64,000 nt of DNA, from positions 7,362,072 through 7,426,071 of the forward strand of contig NW_020653750.1 of NCBI RefSeq assembly GCF_003589595.1. Direction: 5' to 3'. The DNA is from Hyposmocoma kahamanoa (taxonomy: Eukaryota; Arthropoda; Insecta; Lepidoptera; Cosmopterigidae). The number at the start of each line of letters is the position of its first letter. The stretch's first letter is position 1. Positions 1-14,100 of the stretch are shown here, piece by piece. A program made the position numbers and the translations under genes. Under the pieces are notes generated by a model. That model was not told the DNA's origin. It saw nothing but the letters and a program-made list of their open reading frames with translations, and made no database searches.

Positions 1-196
1 GTTTTGAAGGGTAAGGGTGCTGGTGAAATTACAAGCACATGGGACTTGTCAACTTATGTCTCAGGGTGATGGGCACTGTGGCAATGCGCCTCAGATATTT
101 GCGATTTAAAGGTCTGAGTGGCAATGCAACTTCAACAGGTACGCCTACCATCACGCACGACTTGTTCGTCCCGTCACTTGATATTGTATTAAAAAA
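1..196 (+). repeat. Family A retroposon-like repeat, 5'-truncated by window edge
   Basis: Family A is the commonest repeat here (about 23 copies, both strands). In plus orientation it runs from GTAGCAGTAGAGCTCCTTG through CTATTTCTGCCGCCAAGCAG and GGTGCTGGTGAAATTACAG to ACTTGTTCGTCCCGTCACTT and a short A-rich tail; a full copy is about 300 bp. The A tail and lack of terminal inverted repeats suggest a retroposed LINE 3' end or SINE. This copy is the 3' two-thirds. Confidence 0.8.
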
Positions 197-275
197 TGCT
201 CACATTACTGTTTGGCGGCCGAAATAGGTAAGGCAGCAGTACTTCCCTGGATGAACTTTTTCACAAGGTGCTATA
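197..275 (-). repeat. Family A, 5' part in inverted orientation
   Basis: Reverse orientation of the family A head (GCCGAAATAGGTAAGG, then TTCCCTGGATGAACTTTTTC). It abuts the tail of the plus-strand copy at 1-196, giving a tail-to-tail inverted arrangement. Confidence 0.7.
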
Positions 276-1499
276 ATAAATTCAGATTGCAAATTAGTTT
301 TGTATATAAATGTTCATACAATATAAGAGTAAGTATTCTATAGTTCATGTAAGGAACCCTCGGTGACCATGTTCTACTCGCTGTTGATCTATTTTTCGTT
401 ATTTTAATAGATGCAGATGATATGATAATGTGACTTTTGCATTCCATCGCACAAATATTATGACACACTAAAGTAAGACCGTTACAATATTTTGAAAATG
501 ATACTGATCATTGTCCCAGACCCCACAATGACGTCACAAATCTGAAATGATTGCGCGACCTAATATACAAAGCTATTCTAGTTCTATGCAGTGTTGAAAC
601 AATTGAATGGATTTAAATTAAATGCCTACTACAGTTTTGGTGGTGTTGGAAAAAAGTTGTTATACATTAAAATGGCTTAGTTTCTGAAGTTAGAATAATT
701 CATCGCGATATTGTTAACATTCTGAAATATAAAAGACATTTTTTTAAACTTAAATCAGCACATTAGGTACTTTTTTGTCTAGGACGAAAATAAAATCATA
801 AAATGTGCTTGTAACACATTAACATAAAAATGTTTTGAATTAAGCCCTTGACATTGTAAACTCTCACTTGATCAATTTACAGCGTTAGAAATAATTAAAT
901 ATTTCGTTGACTGACATACAAATATGCTAATTAATTAGATAGATGATAAGAGCACTCAAGCGAGCAAAGGCAAATAGATTAATGCGACAACGTTTTTCAC
1001 GTGTGCATATACTGATTTTATTTACTATGCATACATATTTACTTAAATAAACTTCTTAATAAATATATGCTTATATTATTTCTAGTTTTTCTCGTCAGCT
1101 ATGTCATACAATGTCATTTCGATCAGAATTTTAACATTGCTGCTTCCGCAGAATTTTAACGCTCACCTCGCATAAGCCAGGGGGTATACCCCCGTTCTTC
1201 GTCCGAAACAATTACTGTCAAACAAATAATACTCGACAAATTAAAAGAAGCATGATACGAATGACGCTTCATACTGCGCACCAAGGAATAGCAGTCGCCT
1301 CCGCTATTAGGTGGTCATTGACTGTAGAGAAAATCTGTAAAATAACATACCGTATGAGGCCGCCTTAAGATTTAATATCTTCGTTTCTTGATAAACGACA
1401 TTAGGAAAGTCAATACCAAGTCATAACAAACTGTAAATAATTGAAATAGAGTATTTATAGTAGACGCCAAAAAACAGAACCTTTTTCAGTTTGCTTTTG
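276..1499. other. AT-rich DNA downstream of gene 1, no feature recognised
   Basis: Read on both strands; no conserved coding, no tRNA-like fold and no clear copy of the repeat families found elsewhere in the window. Short open frames lack any recognisable motif. Confidence 0.5.
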
Positions 1500-1505
1500 T
1501 TTATT
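1500..1505 (-). terminator. Candidate polyadenylation signal of gene 1
   Basis: AATAAA on the minus strand about 460 bp past the stop codon. It is the clearest hexamer found in the downstream flank, which would give a 3' UTR of roughly 0.48 kb. Purely positional evidence. Confidence 0.35.
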
Positions 1506-1967
1506 TTTATGTAACTAAATACTTACAATACAATCATTATCACTAGTTCTTTTATATATAAGAACAGTAAGTAACAACTGGCATTATTTCAAGGCACTAT
1601 TTTGTACTGTTTTTTTTATGCTGCTATTTAAGACTGACTAGGCTCACTGGTATCAATCTAGATAATTATAAGTGACAATCACAACTTATTTTACACATGC
1701 AATCCTAAATGAAAGAGTATATTCGTATTAATAAAAGTTGAATACAAAAAGACCATGTCTCATTAACATACAAACAAAAAGCTAGAATACATCCAACTAT
1801 AACCAATAAAAATAACGTTAACAACGATTTTACAACAGTTTGCGTTTCCGTCCCAAATCAAATCACTGTTAAATAATGTTGGTCTCGACATGGTTCCTTG
1901 AGGAACCTCTCAATATCTTCGTTACCAATTGCCTTCTAGTTTTACATTATTATGAATGTTGGAAAGA

Positions 1968-2192
1968 TCACTCTTTATCTCTATCCTTCTCATCATTAAG
2001 ATTTATTGTCTCTTCTTTTTTTTCTTGCCAAGGGATGAGAGGTTTATGTTTCCAACCGGGTGGGTGTCCATATTTTCTGACGTCGTCCCACCATTGCTGT
2101 TCACCGTCCGCCCATATGATGTAGATAATATTTGTGCCAACAAGGACAGCGAAGCATACCCAGAATGCTACTCGCCATTCCACTAAGGTTTG
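1968..2192 (-). CDS. Gene 1 coding exon 9 (TM12, C-terminal tail and stop)
   Basis: Residues 465-538 and the stop codon. It begins QTLVEWRVAFWVCFAVLVG (TM12), then WADGEQQWWDDVRKYG, then a lysine/glutamate-rich tail ending in DEKDRDKE. The core matches gene 2 closely, but the tail diverges after about WKH. Acceptor TTGATTTCAG. Confidence 0.95.
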   Translation of the reverse strand, partial: QTLVEWRVAFWVCFAVLVGTNIIYIIWADGEQQWWDDVRKYGHPPGWKHKPLIPWQEKKEETINLNDEKDRDKE

Positions 2193-5100
2193 CTGAAATC
2201 AATATTCAGATCGGACGTTAATGAAAATATAAAAATCATTTCGTATCCTCAATAATAAAGATGTCAAGTAAATTGAAAATGAATTTTCTTTGTCACTGAC
2301 TCGCAAACAGCCGTGATCATAGAACTGGTTCTGGTTCTTTTTTTTTCGAGCTCTTTACTGGTAAACGAATTTAATATGAAAAAAGCAAATATACACTTAT
2401 TTAGATCCGAAAAATAATCTTATTTCCAATATTATGTAGCAATCGTGAAAACCTGAGAACTCAGGACGAAAAGTACAATACCCGAGAAACTGACAAAACA
2501 TATTTAAAAAATGACGTAAGTAGTAACAAAGATATATGCCATTTAGCTAATATGACAAAATTCCATTTGATATGAAAAACGATAAAAATTCATTTATTCA
2601 TTTTTCGAAGTAAATGAACTCACTGTTGACCACTACTTAATTGAGAAGCAAAATCAGGGTTTTTGATGATGGTTGTGTAATATCAAAGACTTGCAATTCG
2701 ACGATACGAACAGTTACAAAATTACATTAAAAGAAATAAACAAAGAAAACTAAATGAATCGAGATTTCAAATTTGAAATTATTCACTACCAACACTAAAG
2801 GTTGAAAATAGCTTGGTCATACTTACATTAGGTGTTAAATACCCAATAATGTAGGGTACACCGATGCCGGCGATGAGTGTGGACGTTGTATTAACAAGAG
2901 ATGTCAATGAGGCGGCATAATTTGGTGCAAGATCTAGTGCGTTCACCTGAAATGAATCCATGGCAACATAAACATCTACAGTATAAAACTTACTAAGAAA
3001 AGAAAAAAAAATACTTCCTCTATGAAGAAATGTTCATTTGTTTTTATTTTTTATTAGCTGTAATAATACACTTATTATTCTTCTATACTTATTATTATTC
3101 TTATATACTTCGAGCAACCTACAATTTTCATAGTTTTATTGTTTCTCCGTACAAACTTTCATCCCCTATTTCACACCCTTAAAGACGTATTTTTGTGACA
3201 AAAAGATGCCTATGTCCTTCTCCCTTCTATCTCTATAGCAAAATCCATCAATATTGGTTCAGCGGTGTAGCCGTGGCTTTTTCTGCTTTCCATAGCTACC
3301 TGCCATCTACCTCTATTTACTTATTTTATTATTTATTTTTATTATATTGTAAATGAAAACAAATTACCATAAACTGAAGGCAAATATGCCGTATAAACTC
3401 AATACAAAGATCCGGAACAAACACAGAGAATTTTTTAAATTTAAAAGATTAGCTGAACCGATTAGTTGGTTAAGAGTGATGGCAACGGCATGGCAACAGA
3501 CGCTGGTTCGAGTTCAGTCAGAAAGAAGGCATTTTCCTTTTGTTCGATCTCTGTATCAATAATAATAAGTAACTGTGGAGTATCAAAACATGGTAATATT
3601 CAATAAACAAATATTGTAATTAACACAAGTTTAGCATTATTTTCGTTTGCTTTTAACCGACTTCAAACAAGGAGGAAGTTCTGAATTCGACTGTATGTTT
3701 TTTTATACATTTTACGCGATAACTCCGATTTTGATGATACTTTTTTTGTTGGAAGGAGAGTACCTCAGATGTAGTCTCATTTAAATATGAAGAAAATATT
3801 ACACCTCAAAGAGTGGCAAACTAGGGGACGAATGACGACTTTTGAGGTAGGTTTTTTTAGTACTCTGTACTGTTTTATTATTTCTCCTATTCTGTTAAAC
3901 GTAAGATTTTCAAAACAAGGTATTGTGAATTTCGCTGAAACAAGTCGTTTTGAATTACAACGCATGGATAAACGTTACGTAATGTTGAAAGCTAAATAAA
4001 ATATATATTTTAAAATTAACAGATAAATTAAAAATTGTGTGTCCACCTTCATTCCACTGTAGAAACCTCCCATAAGAGCCATTGACAGCACAAAGTACGC
4101 CATTGCCGCATTTCTATCGCAACCTACGTATGATGCCAGAATAATGCAGATGGCCGGTCCGGTAGCAGCTGAAAATATTTAAAACGGATCAATTTCAATA
4201 ATTAAAAGAAGCGCAATTATCTTTCTAATTATCCTTTTTCTTTTTTGCCAGTTCTACATATTTACGCGTGCAAAATTTTCCAATTTAATAATTTTCTCCT
4301 AGACAACATAGTGACCTTAGACCTCTAATTATCTTAGGTAAATTGTCAAAATTAAGGCTTTGTCACGACCTGCAGAAATGTATTTTTATTAGGTTAAGGA
4401 ACGCCGAATAATTTTCTCTCGAAATTGTGCACTTTGAATGGACTGCTCGCCGTGCGTCGGTAAAAATTCAAATATTTTCAAGAGTTTGTAAAGAAAAAGT
4501 ATCGTTGAGAGCTTTCTGCAAACGTGTAATCTAATCTTAAGGGAAAACTTAATAAAGTGAAGTAACGCAATAAAGTTACTTAATACCATCAGTACCAAAA
4601 TAGAGACAGCATGACCTACAGCAACCATGTAATCATAGTCTACATCCAAGTAATCTTGGATAACGGACAATTTAAAACTTTCATTGAAACCAATACCATC
4701 ACAAAACAAAAAGCCAACTTAAAGGAAATGACGATTAAGTTTTAGAAAATACCGTTAAATTTGGAAAAGCGATATTTGAGTTTAATGATAATATTGATTT
4801 CAACGTCCGAGTATGATCATTGTTACATACCAATAGTAGTATGAATAATTCTTCCAGTCTTGATGGTATGCCATCCTTTTTTAACGCAAATGTCGCATAC
4901 GATTCCAAATATGAAAGAGGCAACCCACATGGCAATATACGGCAAAGAGGTGAGGGTACCAGTGGTCTGAATGTTAAATTTGAGAACGTCGTGTGAATAC
5001 TTTGGAAGATCAGTAACCATAGCGTAGTAACCCCAGTCGTGACCAACCTATATGGAACAAATCACATTGATATTAACGTTTTACAGATAAAACATAAATT

Positions 5101-8100
5101 TGAAGGGTATGTTACGTAAGTTTCCCAAGTCGTTTGTGAACGATAATGGTTCGAGTCCTTCAGTGAGATATTTATGAACGGATAATCGCAATAAATTAAA
5201 TCCATCGACAAAATGAGAATAAGTTACGCCTGCGCACTTTATGTAATAATTGATGAAGGAAAATCTTTTATAGTTTGTGCGATCCCCTGAGCGTTCAATT
5301 TGAATGAAAAAACAAATTATGGAATATGGCTTAACGTATAAAAATGAATACTTTGTGTCCTACATAATTTTAATCGATGTACAAAAGCAACTCCAAAACG
5401 ACCTTAATCGAACACCAAGCGTGCATAAACTTAAGTAGAGTTAAATATTTTACAAAGTCAAGGTCATCGTCATGGTTAACATAGTAATTATGCAATACTT
5501 CCGCGTCCAAGTTCATAGAACTTTGTAGAACATCGTTAGCATGCTTTGTTCTTTGACGTTCAGAATGTTTGCTTTACGTTGTTTACGCATAGCTCCATAT
5601 ATTCAAGTATTTAGTTATGCGCGCTCAGCTTTTTAAATTCAACTCTAACTGATTTATAATAAGTGCGATCCAAAAAACTATTGTATATGTGCAATTGACT
5701 TCATGTACAAGTTAGCTCGTACTTTTCGACCCAAAGGATCCTCATGTTTATTTCTCAACGCAATAAAAAGTTTTGTTTTGATTTTGACATTGCATGGCCT
5801 TATGTGACTACTAGATAAAAAGTAGGGCTAGGTGGTAGGGGTGCACGAAAGGAGTCTTCCCGCACGACGTACCATTCCTTTCCTGCACGTCAACAACCCT
5901 GTACACTGGCTGATCTGGGGTCAGGACTTGAATTTAGAAGGTTTTAGTGCACGCACTGATTATAGTGCCCTTCTCGTATAGGTCTCTAAAGGTCGGTAGG
6001 GAGGGTTACTATAATCTAAAACGAATATGGAAAGATACGGGGCTGTACGTCAACAATCAACAAGTACCTTACACCGATTGACAAATCCTTACACCGCGAT
6101 GGCAAGCATTATAGTGTATAGAAAATGAAACTTTTTTGCTATGTGCTAGACATTGCCTGTGAGCCGTGACCAGAGACCAGTAAAGGGCTCTAAACGTTGG
6201 TTAATTAACAAAAAACGCGATTTAGATCGGAAAAAATTGTTTCATTTTCTATGTGTATCAATCGCGAAAACCTAAGAACTCCGTATTATAATGTATGCTA
6301 TCGATACAATAAGAAGAAACAGAAGTTAAAAATTTATACATATTGTTATCACATTATTTGGGTATCCAGTCAACGACAAAATGCCAAACGCGGATTTCCA
6401 GTCCGGACAATTACAACTATTGTAAAAAACGAAACGCAACTTACAGCGGCCCAAACTAAAGCCCAAACAGGTGCAGATGTTAAAATAGCCCTCCAAGGCA
6501 CTGGATCTTTAATTCCCTGGTTGTCAGCTGAAGTGACGTTTGCATTCAAATAATTTAATTCCTTCTTACTGATATACGGGTGTGTGTTTGGTGTACTGTA
6601 GCAAAGAAGACTCTGCAACGGAAATCAAAAACAAAATAAATGAAAGAAAAATGTCCGTTGACTAAACTGACAATATCGATGATGTCGCTGGCAGTAATCA
6701 CTCTGAACTCAGAATCGTCGTACATGGGACAAGGTAAGGGAGGACTACATTTACGTGATGTCACCGGATTCACTGAAAATCATCACCGTAGCACTTTGAG
6801 TGAATGATAATGAACTGAGTCAATGACGGATTCGTAATAGCACAGCGCACGCTCTATAGTGCCATTTTTGTTACATAATTTATTTTAGTTACTTAGTCCA
6901 ATTATTTGTCTAATCATAAAATGTGTGTATGTTATGCTATAATTCTTTTACAGGATATACAATTTTTCTTTCTATCTTCTTTCTTTCAGCGGGCAAAGTT
7001 GATGGTAATGATAACCACGAGTGAACTGAAGTCACCATTTTTTTATGATACCAAGTGACAGAACGTCCAAGTTGTGATAAGCGACACGCATATTCATCAT
7101 AGTTGCAGTTCTAGTAAAAGCTTTAAATCGCAAAGTACAGAGGGGCTAGCCACTGTATCCGTCATCCTGAGAGATAAGTAGACAAATTCCTTAGGTATGC
7201 CTGTAATTACACCAGTACCCTTGCCCTTCAAAATCGGAACGTAATAATGCTCACATTACTGCTGGGTGGCAGAAAAGGTATGGCGCTTGATCCGACTAGA
7301 CATGAACCAGTGTCGGTTGCCTCATCGTGGTTATAACAAGATCGGATCGGATCGCATCGAACGAATTTTTCTTTGTGCTTGTTCGATCTTTATATAAAAA
7401 CAGCAGATCTAACTTAACAAGAATAAACGAGCTTGTATGAAAAACCGTTGCAGGTGAAGAGAGCTAAAGAAGTATATTCGCAACTAGAGGTCAATAGTCC
7501 CTATCTATCTCAGACAAGGGTGAAAGTGTTTATATTTATACAAGACCTTAAGTAAAATGCAAAATGCATGTTAGTTCATGTAAACAGTTGTGTGTCAATT
7601 AAATTAGCTCATGAGAAGTGTGAAAATAACATTATGGTATTTTAATATTAAATTGAGAATTTAAATAACAAAACTATAGGTGTTAATTTTTGTACAAGCA
7701 TCCAATAAGTAAGCGCTATCGCCAATGTTTTCGTAGCAGTACAGCTCCTTGTGAAAGAGTTCGTCTAGGGAAGTACTGCCACCTCACCTATTACTGCCGC
7801 CAAGCAGTAATGTTAGCATTACTTCGCTCCGGTTTTGAAGCGTACGTGTACTGGTGAGTGGTACTGCAACTGCTATGGACAGTCGTGTCGCTTACCATCA
7901 AACGCACGACTTGTTCCGTGTCCCGTCACTTAGTTATTACAAATATTTGTGTACGTATTGTTGTTGTCATTTGTTGCTTTTTTATTATATTTCAATTAAA
8001 CGCTAGAAATATAATAGAACAGAATAGGATTATACAAGTTATATAGTAACCTGTAACGATGTCTTAATAGACATCATTACAGGTTAAGTTTAATGCCAAA

Positions 8101-11100
8101 TATCAAAATTATAAAAGATACAAATACCAAGTACTAAATTTTGCACCTAACGTAAAAATTTCATAATAATGTTAGAGAAACATTAATTTATTTCATTAGA
8201 AAACTTACTTTGCAAGAATTAGTTTTATCGAAATAAGAAATAAATTGATATCATCATCATCGTGTCAACGGAACGCTAATGGGCGCGGGCGGCCGCCATT
8301 GCGAAAACCATATTTGACGCGAAACGGCGTGGTTTTGTTTTGTTTGTATTTATAGTGAAAAAAATCTTATAATATAGTTTATAACAGTCACTGGAGACTC
8401 ATTTCTGTGTCTACTATGAAAACATTACAATAATATGTGCAAAGTACTTCTTAACTCTTCTTTTACAGGCGAATTTTGAGGTTGTGGCCTGTCTGTAGCA
8501 TCATAGCTCGCAAACGGCTGGAGCAGTTTTTTTTTTATATTGGAAGGCTAATTTAATCGGGATGGTTTATGTTTTACGATTAGTTAATGTAGGAGGTGCA
8601 CAAAAAAAGTCTCCCCGCACGACTACGTACCATTCGTTTCCTTTACATCTGACACACCCAGATTAACAATCTGCAAGTAACTTACGCCGATTGGCAAACC
8701 CTTTCACCACAATGGCAAGCATTGCATGTGGTATATGCCATCGATATGATAAGCAGAAGTATAATTATCTAAATTATAGAAAGAAAAATTATTAATAAGT
8801 TCGATCACTTAGAAAAAAATTCCTTCAATCCGCTGGATTCGAACCAACGTCTTCCAGCAAACCGTGCCAGACGCTATGCCAAATAAGCCACGGAACGAAC
8901 TAGCAGACCTTACGAATTTTTCTATGTGCTTATTGCAGATCTTTGTTTTTGAATAGTATAGAATAGAATAGAAACCATTTATTACAAATTGCCACGACAC
9001 AATAATACACAGTAAGAAATAAAAAAAAGATAAAGCTAAATTAAAACAAAAATAAAATAGAATAACAAAAAATGAATTAAAATTTTTTTTGGGTTTTATC
9101 GACTTTTTTGCCTTTTTTGCATACAATGAATATTTATTTTACTTCCACAGATCCGATCGATTTGAAATTTGATATACGATATAAATCCAATGTCATTGTA
9201 ATAATACAGTTACACAAATCTAATGCTGCAACCACTCATTAGGGTTGCAATAATTTTGCTACTCTAATGAATGTCTTCTTATATGAAATTGTTACAACGC
9301 TATGACAATAAAATGGAAGTCTAAAGTTTTCTTATGGCAAACATGGCACAACACGCTTGACCATTTTTATCATATCTGATTGTTTGTTTGCAAATAAAAT
9401 TATTTCATTTCAAGTTCTAATCGTCGGCGTTGAAGATACCATAAGAGAAGAAAACGTAATCTAGCAAATGAAAATATGTAGTTACAGAATCTTCTTACCC
9501 ATAATGCGAACCATAGCAATCCGAAGCCACCAAAGAAGTAGAAGACATTTGCCCAATCTCTGTCGTCTGCCAGTAAGATACCGGACATGAACGACCCAAA
9601 TATGTTCCCAATTTGAGCTCCACCGAAAACCAAAGCTCCTTGCACTGCCCGTTCATGTGGAGGAACCCACCGCGCCAGCATGATCATCAGAGCTGGCATA
9701 GTAGGACCCTGAAATTGATACAATAAGCAAAATTTTTTACAATGTAAATATTCGCGGTAACTTAGTCCTAAGTAGTAATTATACGTTTTTATACTAAACA
9801 GATTTGCATGAAATTTTTTACTGGTGTACAAATTGAAAACTATTTAATACATAGTTATTATTAGCAGTTACCAGATGTACCAATAACAAATAAGTGACCT
9901 TTTCCACAAAAAAAAATCTCCAAGTTATATACTTGTTGTAAGAAAATCACCGTCTTTCTGCAGATAAAACTGTTATGGAGTTTATAGCTTTTTTGTTATT
10001 GAGTTTCAACTGCAGATAGATTGTTATTTTCTTATCATAGCTATATAAATTAAAGACTTTGTGGGAAATGTCAATTATCTGGTTTTACTTATAAACAGAC
10101 GAAATCCTCTTTCAAGATTCTAGCGCGTCTTGGTGCACCAAAATGTAAGTGTAACATGGCATAAAGATACCACTAATAAATCTATATAAATAACTTGAAC
10201 GAGTGTCCGGATTTATTTGTTTGAATTTGAAATTCTTTATTTTATAATATATTTTTTAACCGACTTCAAAAAAAGGAGGAGGTTCTCAATTTGACTGTTT
10301 TTTTTTGTATGTATGTTACGCGATAACTCCGGTATTTGTGAATCGATTTTCATGATTCTTTTTTTGTTGGAAAGAGGGTATCTCCATAGTGGCCCCATTT
10401 AATTTTGAAGAAAATAATCCACCTCAGAGGGTGGCTGTTCACGCATGAAGATTCGTTTTTATAAATTGCGCCTAAATTGTATTATTAAGGTTTATATTTA
10501 GTAAGTTAACGCGTAAGTTTTTAGTAAGTTTCTCAACTTCTTGAGGCGCCTTCAAATTAGACGCTTATAGCAAGAAGTGTTACATTGGCGCCACAATGGT
10601 GCTACAGCCGCGTCACTCTAATTTTCGTACAATATTTAGAAGCACAGCTGCAGCGCCACAGTCGCGTCATAAGCGCGCCACTTTCGCAGACTAAATATTG
10701 TATGAAAATTAGACGTGGCGCACTGCAGCGCTTTACAATTTACAGCGTCTAATTTGAAGGCGACTTTTGATCACAGTTACAAATCTTGTTGTATCGTGTC
10801 TTTTGCAATTTTTGTCTGTGTATTTTATTTTTGTTTGCAACAAGGAGTATTTTGTATTTTGATGACCTCAGTTGCAAAACAGTTTGCTTTGTGGACGCTA
10901 GACGAGGACGGTCATTCTCGGACTTGTGTTCACTACCTAATTTCCGTGGCAAGATTTATTATTCGATTTTTTTATGGAAATAATTTTTTAATATTCAAGT
11001 AATTTACGTGAAATATTATTTAAAAACTACATTAATATACTTGAATATTTAAATAATAAAAATTGTCTCGGAAATTGTCTAGGTTGAGAACACTCCGAGA

Positions 11101-14100
11101 ATGACCGAGGAAGTCCCGGATTCAATTCTCTTTTATTTATTATATTATGTTTTATTATTATATTTAGAAATTATTTTTCTAAAATGGTCCTGGTTTGGTC
11201 GTTAAAGTGCGATATGGTTAGTACAGAGCAGTCCTTCATTTCATACCAGATATTTCATATGTTTGTCTGGCACATTATTATTGATTATTATTGACCCAGT
11301 GCAATAAGTAACTTCTACACTATTGCCAAATTCAGTCCAAGCATTTGATAAAATAGTTCTTTCTGGCCACTTCATTATGAAAGCGCTTACCTCACCCATT
11401 CCAGCCATAACTCGTAGTACGAACAACCAAACAGCTCCACCTGCTCTGATAACTTTCGGTGTAATGAATGTAAAGAGGGCAGTACTGAGAAGACCAATAC
11501 CAAGAGTCCATTTGCCCCCATATTTCTCTGCTAAGTAAGCACCAAGAACTTGTGTTGCCGCGTAGCCGTAGTAGAAAGCGCCGAGGATAAGACCTTGTGT
11601 TTGTTCGTCCCAGTCGAATATTGCGTTCTGAAAATTAAACAAAGAAGGTTTTTTCACATCATAATAATATAAAAAAAGATTGTGACGATCTCTGTGGTCG
11701 TGTCTTGTACACCGATTTTCATGGAATCGCCATCTATGAGGTCCCGGCTTCGATCACCGATGGAGACAATGTATAAAAACTAACTTTTTCTATATTGTCT
11801 CGATTCTGAGTATCTTTGGTCGTTGTTTCTGATTTCCATAATATGATGTTGTCTAATATTTATACTTAATATCAAGAGGAGGCGATTCTAACGTGACTAA
11901 GGCTTCCGAATAAACTACATAAAAGAAAGGGCATTTAAAAAAAATCCCAGACAAAGTTTAGTCCCAAAGTTTCAGCGAAACCACCCGCATGTTCTTTGAA
12001 TTTTAAATAACGCGTATATTTACAAATTGAAAACAAACATGTTCAATTATATTATCAGGCTATCATTTTGGACTAAACAATTGTAGAACATTTTCCTGCC
12101 TATATCTTACAATTTTCATGTTGTACACTTGGTTTATTTAACCTAGAATACAGACGATTTAACATTTCATTTATACATCCCACTGCTGAGCATGGGTCAC
12201 CTCTCTGGCTAGGGGTTAGGCCATCGTCCGCCAAACTGATCCAATGCGGATTGGACGTGCAGGTTTCTTCGCGATGTTTTCCTTCGCCGAAAAGTTCATG
12301 GTAAATTTCGAAATAATTTTTCGCACATAAATTCCGAAAAACTCAGAACTGCGAACACGGATTCGAATCCACGGCCTCTGCTTAAGAGGCGGTAGGTGAA
12401 ACCATTATACTACTACGGCATTTCATAACAAATGTTCTTTAAATAAAATGCACTTCTACAAATAGAGCATTTGTTGTATTTACTCTTGGAATGTAATATG
12501 TATTTACTGGTGTTTTTTTTTTCGTTTTGTTTACTTTAATTGACGTTTTACTGCTCTTTTTGTATCACAGAATTATCTCTATAGTTTTGACATATTGTAC
12601 GTCATTTTACTTTACAATGAACAAGCAACGAGAGAACGATAGGATATAATATAACAAAGTCACATATTCATATGTGAGTAATACTCGTAGTTACAGTTTG
12701 TGATCTCATTGTTCTTTCAAGTAAAACCAAATTTTTAATTGTTTCTTCATGAAGATTGACATGCCAGCAACGTATTTATTATTGTATTAGAGGCGTTTAG
12801 ATTAAGAACTATAAAATGTCACTTAGTTCATTAAATTGTGTCATGGTCACTCCGAAAAACATGTGTTCCCATTGTTTCATCCGTACGGTCAGACCAATTA
12901 CTGCGCTCTACCATTTTGTTACAATATTCTCATTGAGGTAGGACATTAATTAAACTGTCATGTTATCGTAACTCATAAATGTACTCACTTTTCTATCTAG
13001 TGTGCTATAGACCTTATTTCTATAATGTTAGAGTTAGTAATAAATGTTGTTTTTTAAATGATTAACTTTGTTATATGTGCATAAATCCTGCTATTTATTG
13101 CTAATTGTGAGTTATGTACAATGTATGTCATTATTTGTAAGTTCAAGTTAATTATAAGTAAATGCGGTTTTACTGACAATAAATATGAGTAAGTATCACA
13201 TTTAAATAAGGTTAAATGAAAGAGTTTATTCACTGTTTTTATGCTAACGGTACACAGTAATGTAGAGAACAGAAGTAGAAGTAGAAGACAGTTTCTCTTT
13301 AAATTCTTCTTTTAATCAGAATTATCTTTTGTACGTACATATCGTACCATTATACATATAAAGCTACAAGTTTAGACTCACTTAGAAAAATAGAACGCGT
13401 ACTTCCCGATATGGTACAAAAAAGGTATTTACACCGTTGTACGCGGATAGGCTCCAAGGCAAAGAACCAAATATGAAAAGACCTGAATGTGGAAAATGTA
13501 AACCAGTGATCAACGGCCTGCAAAACCTATAATACATGGAGGGAATTTTTGTGCATTCTTATGAGATACACTCTGGTCAAATTCCGCGGGAAGTAAATGT
13601 TCGAAATTCAAATAAACAAGATGGCCGCCATACAAACTTCAAAGCCTCCTATCACGGAAACTATTAGAGATAGGTAGCAGGTGTTTGAAGGAATGTCATA
13701 GAGGGTAACATTGGCCAACTGCCTGGGTTAAAAAAAATTCAAGATGGCGATTTCAAAATGGCGGCGAAAGAAAAACTTGCTTCGATCTGGCTAAAAATTG
13801 GCAGGGTCTTTAGGAGTCTTTAATCATAATTTGGGGTCAAAAATTTCTTTTCGCCATTTTTTTATATGGCTGCCATATAAGTGTTTTTTTTTTTCGTTAA
13901 AAATAGCTGCCGAAAAAGATTTGCTCTGATTCGATTGAAAATTGGCATGTGCAGGCCACTAGAAATAATATAGATAATAATATAAGATAATAATTTGTGC
14001 TCAAAATTTGTTTTTCGCCATTTTCAAATATGGCCGTCATATAAGCGTTCGTTGGCGGTAGCAAAAAAGTTGCTGATCCATTTGAAAATTGGCATATGGG

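Noticed and set aside
4389..4709. 106-codon minus-strand frame between exons 6 and 7
   Set aside because: Lies wholly in an intron, has no family motif, and its composition is that of AT-rich noncoding DNA.
6683..6773. Possible extra exon of gene 1 on the minus strand (reads VNPVTSRKCSPPLPCPMYDD), with a TTTTCAG acceptor
   Set aside because: Exons 4 and 5 already join in frame with full SLC17 continuity. Entering this segment in phase 0 after TTTTCAG gives TGA at once. It could be an old exon duplicate, but nothing supports its use.
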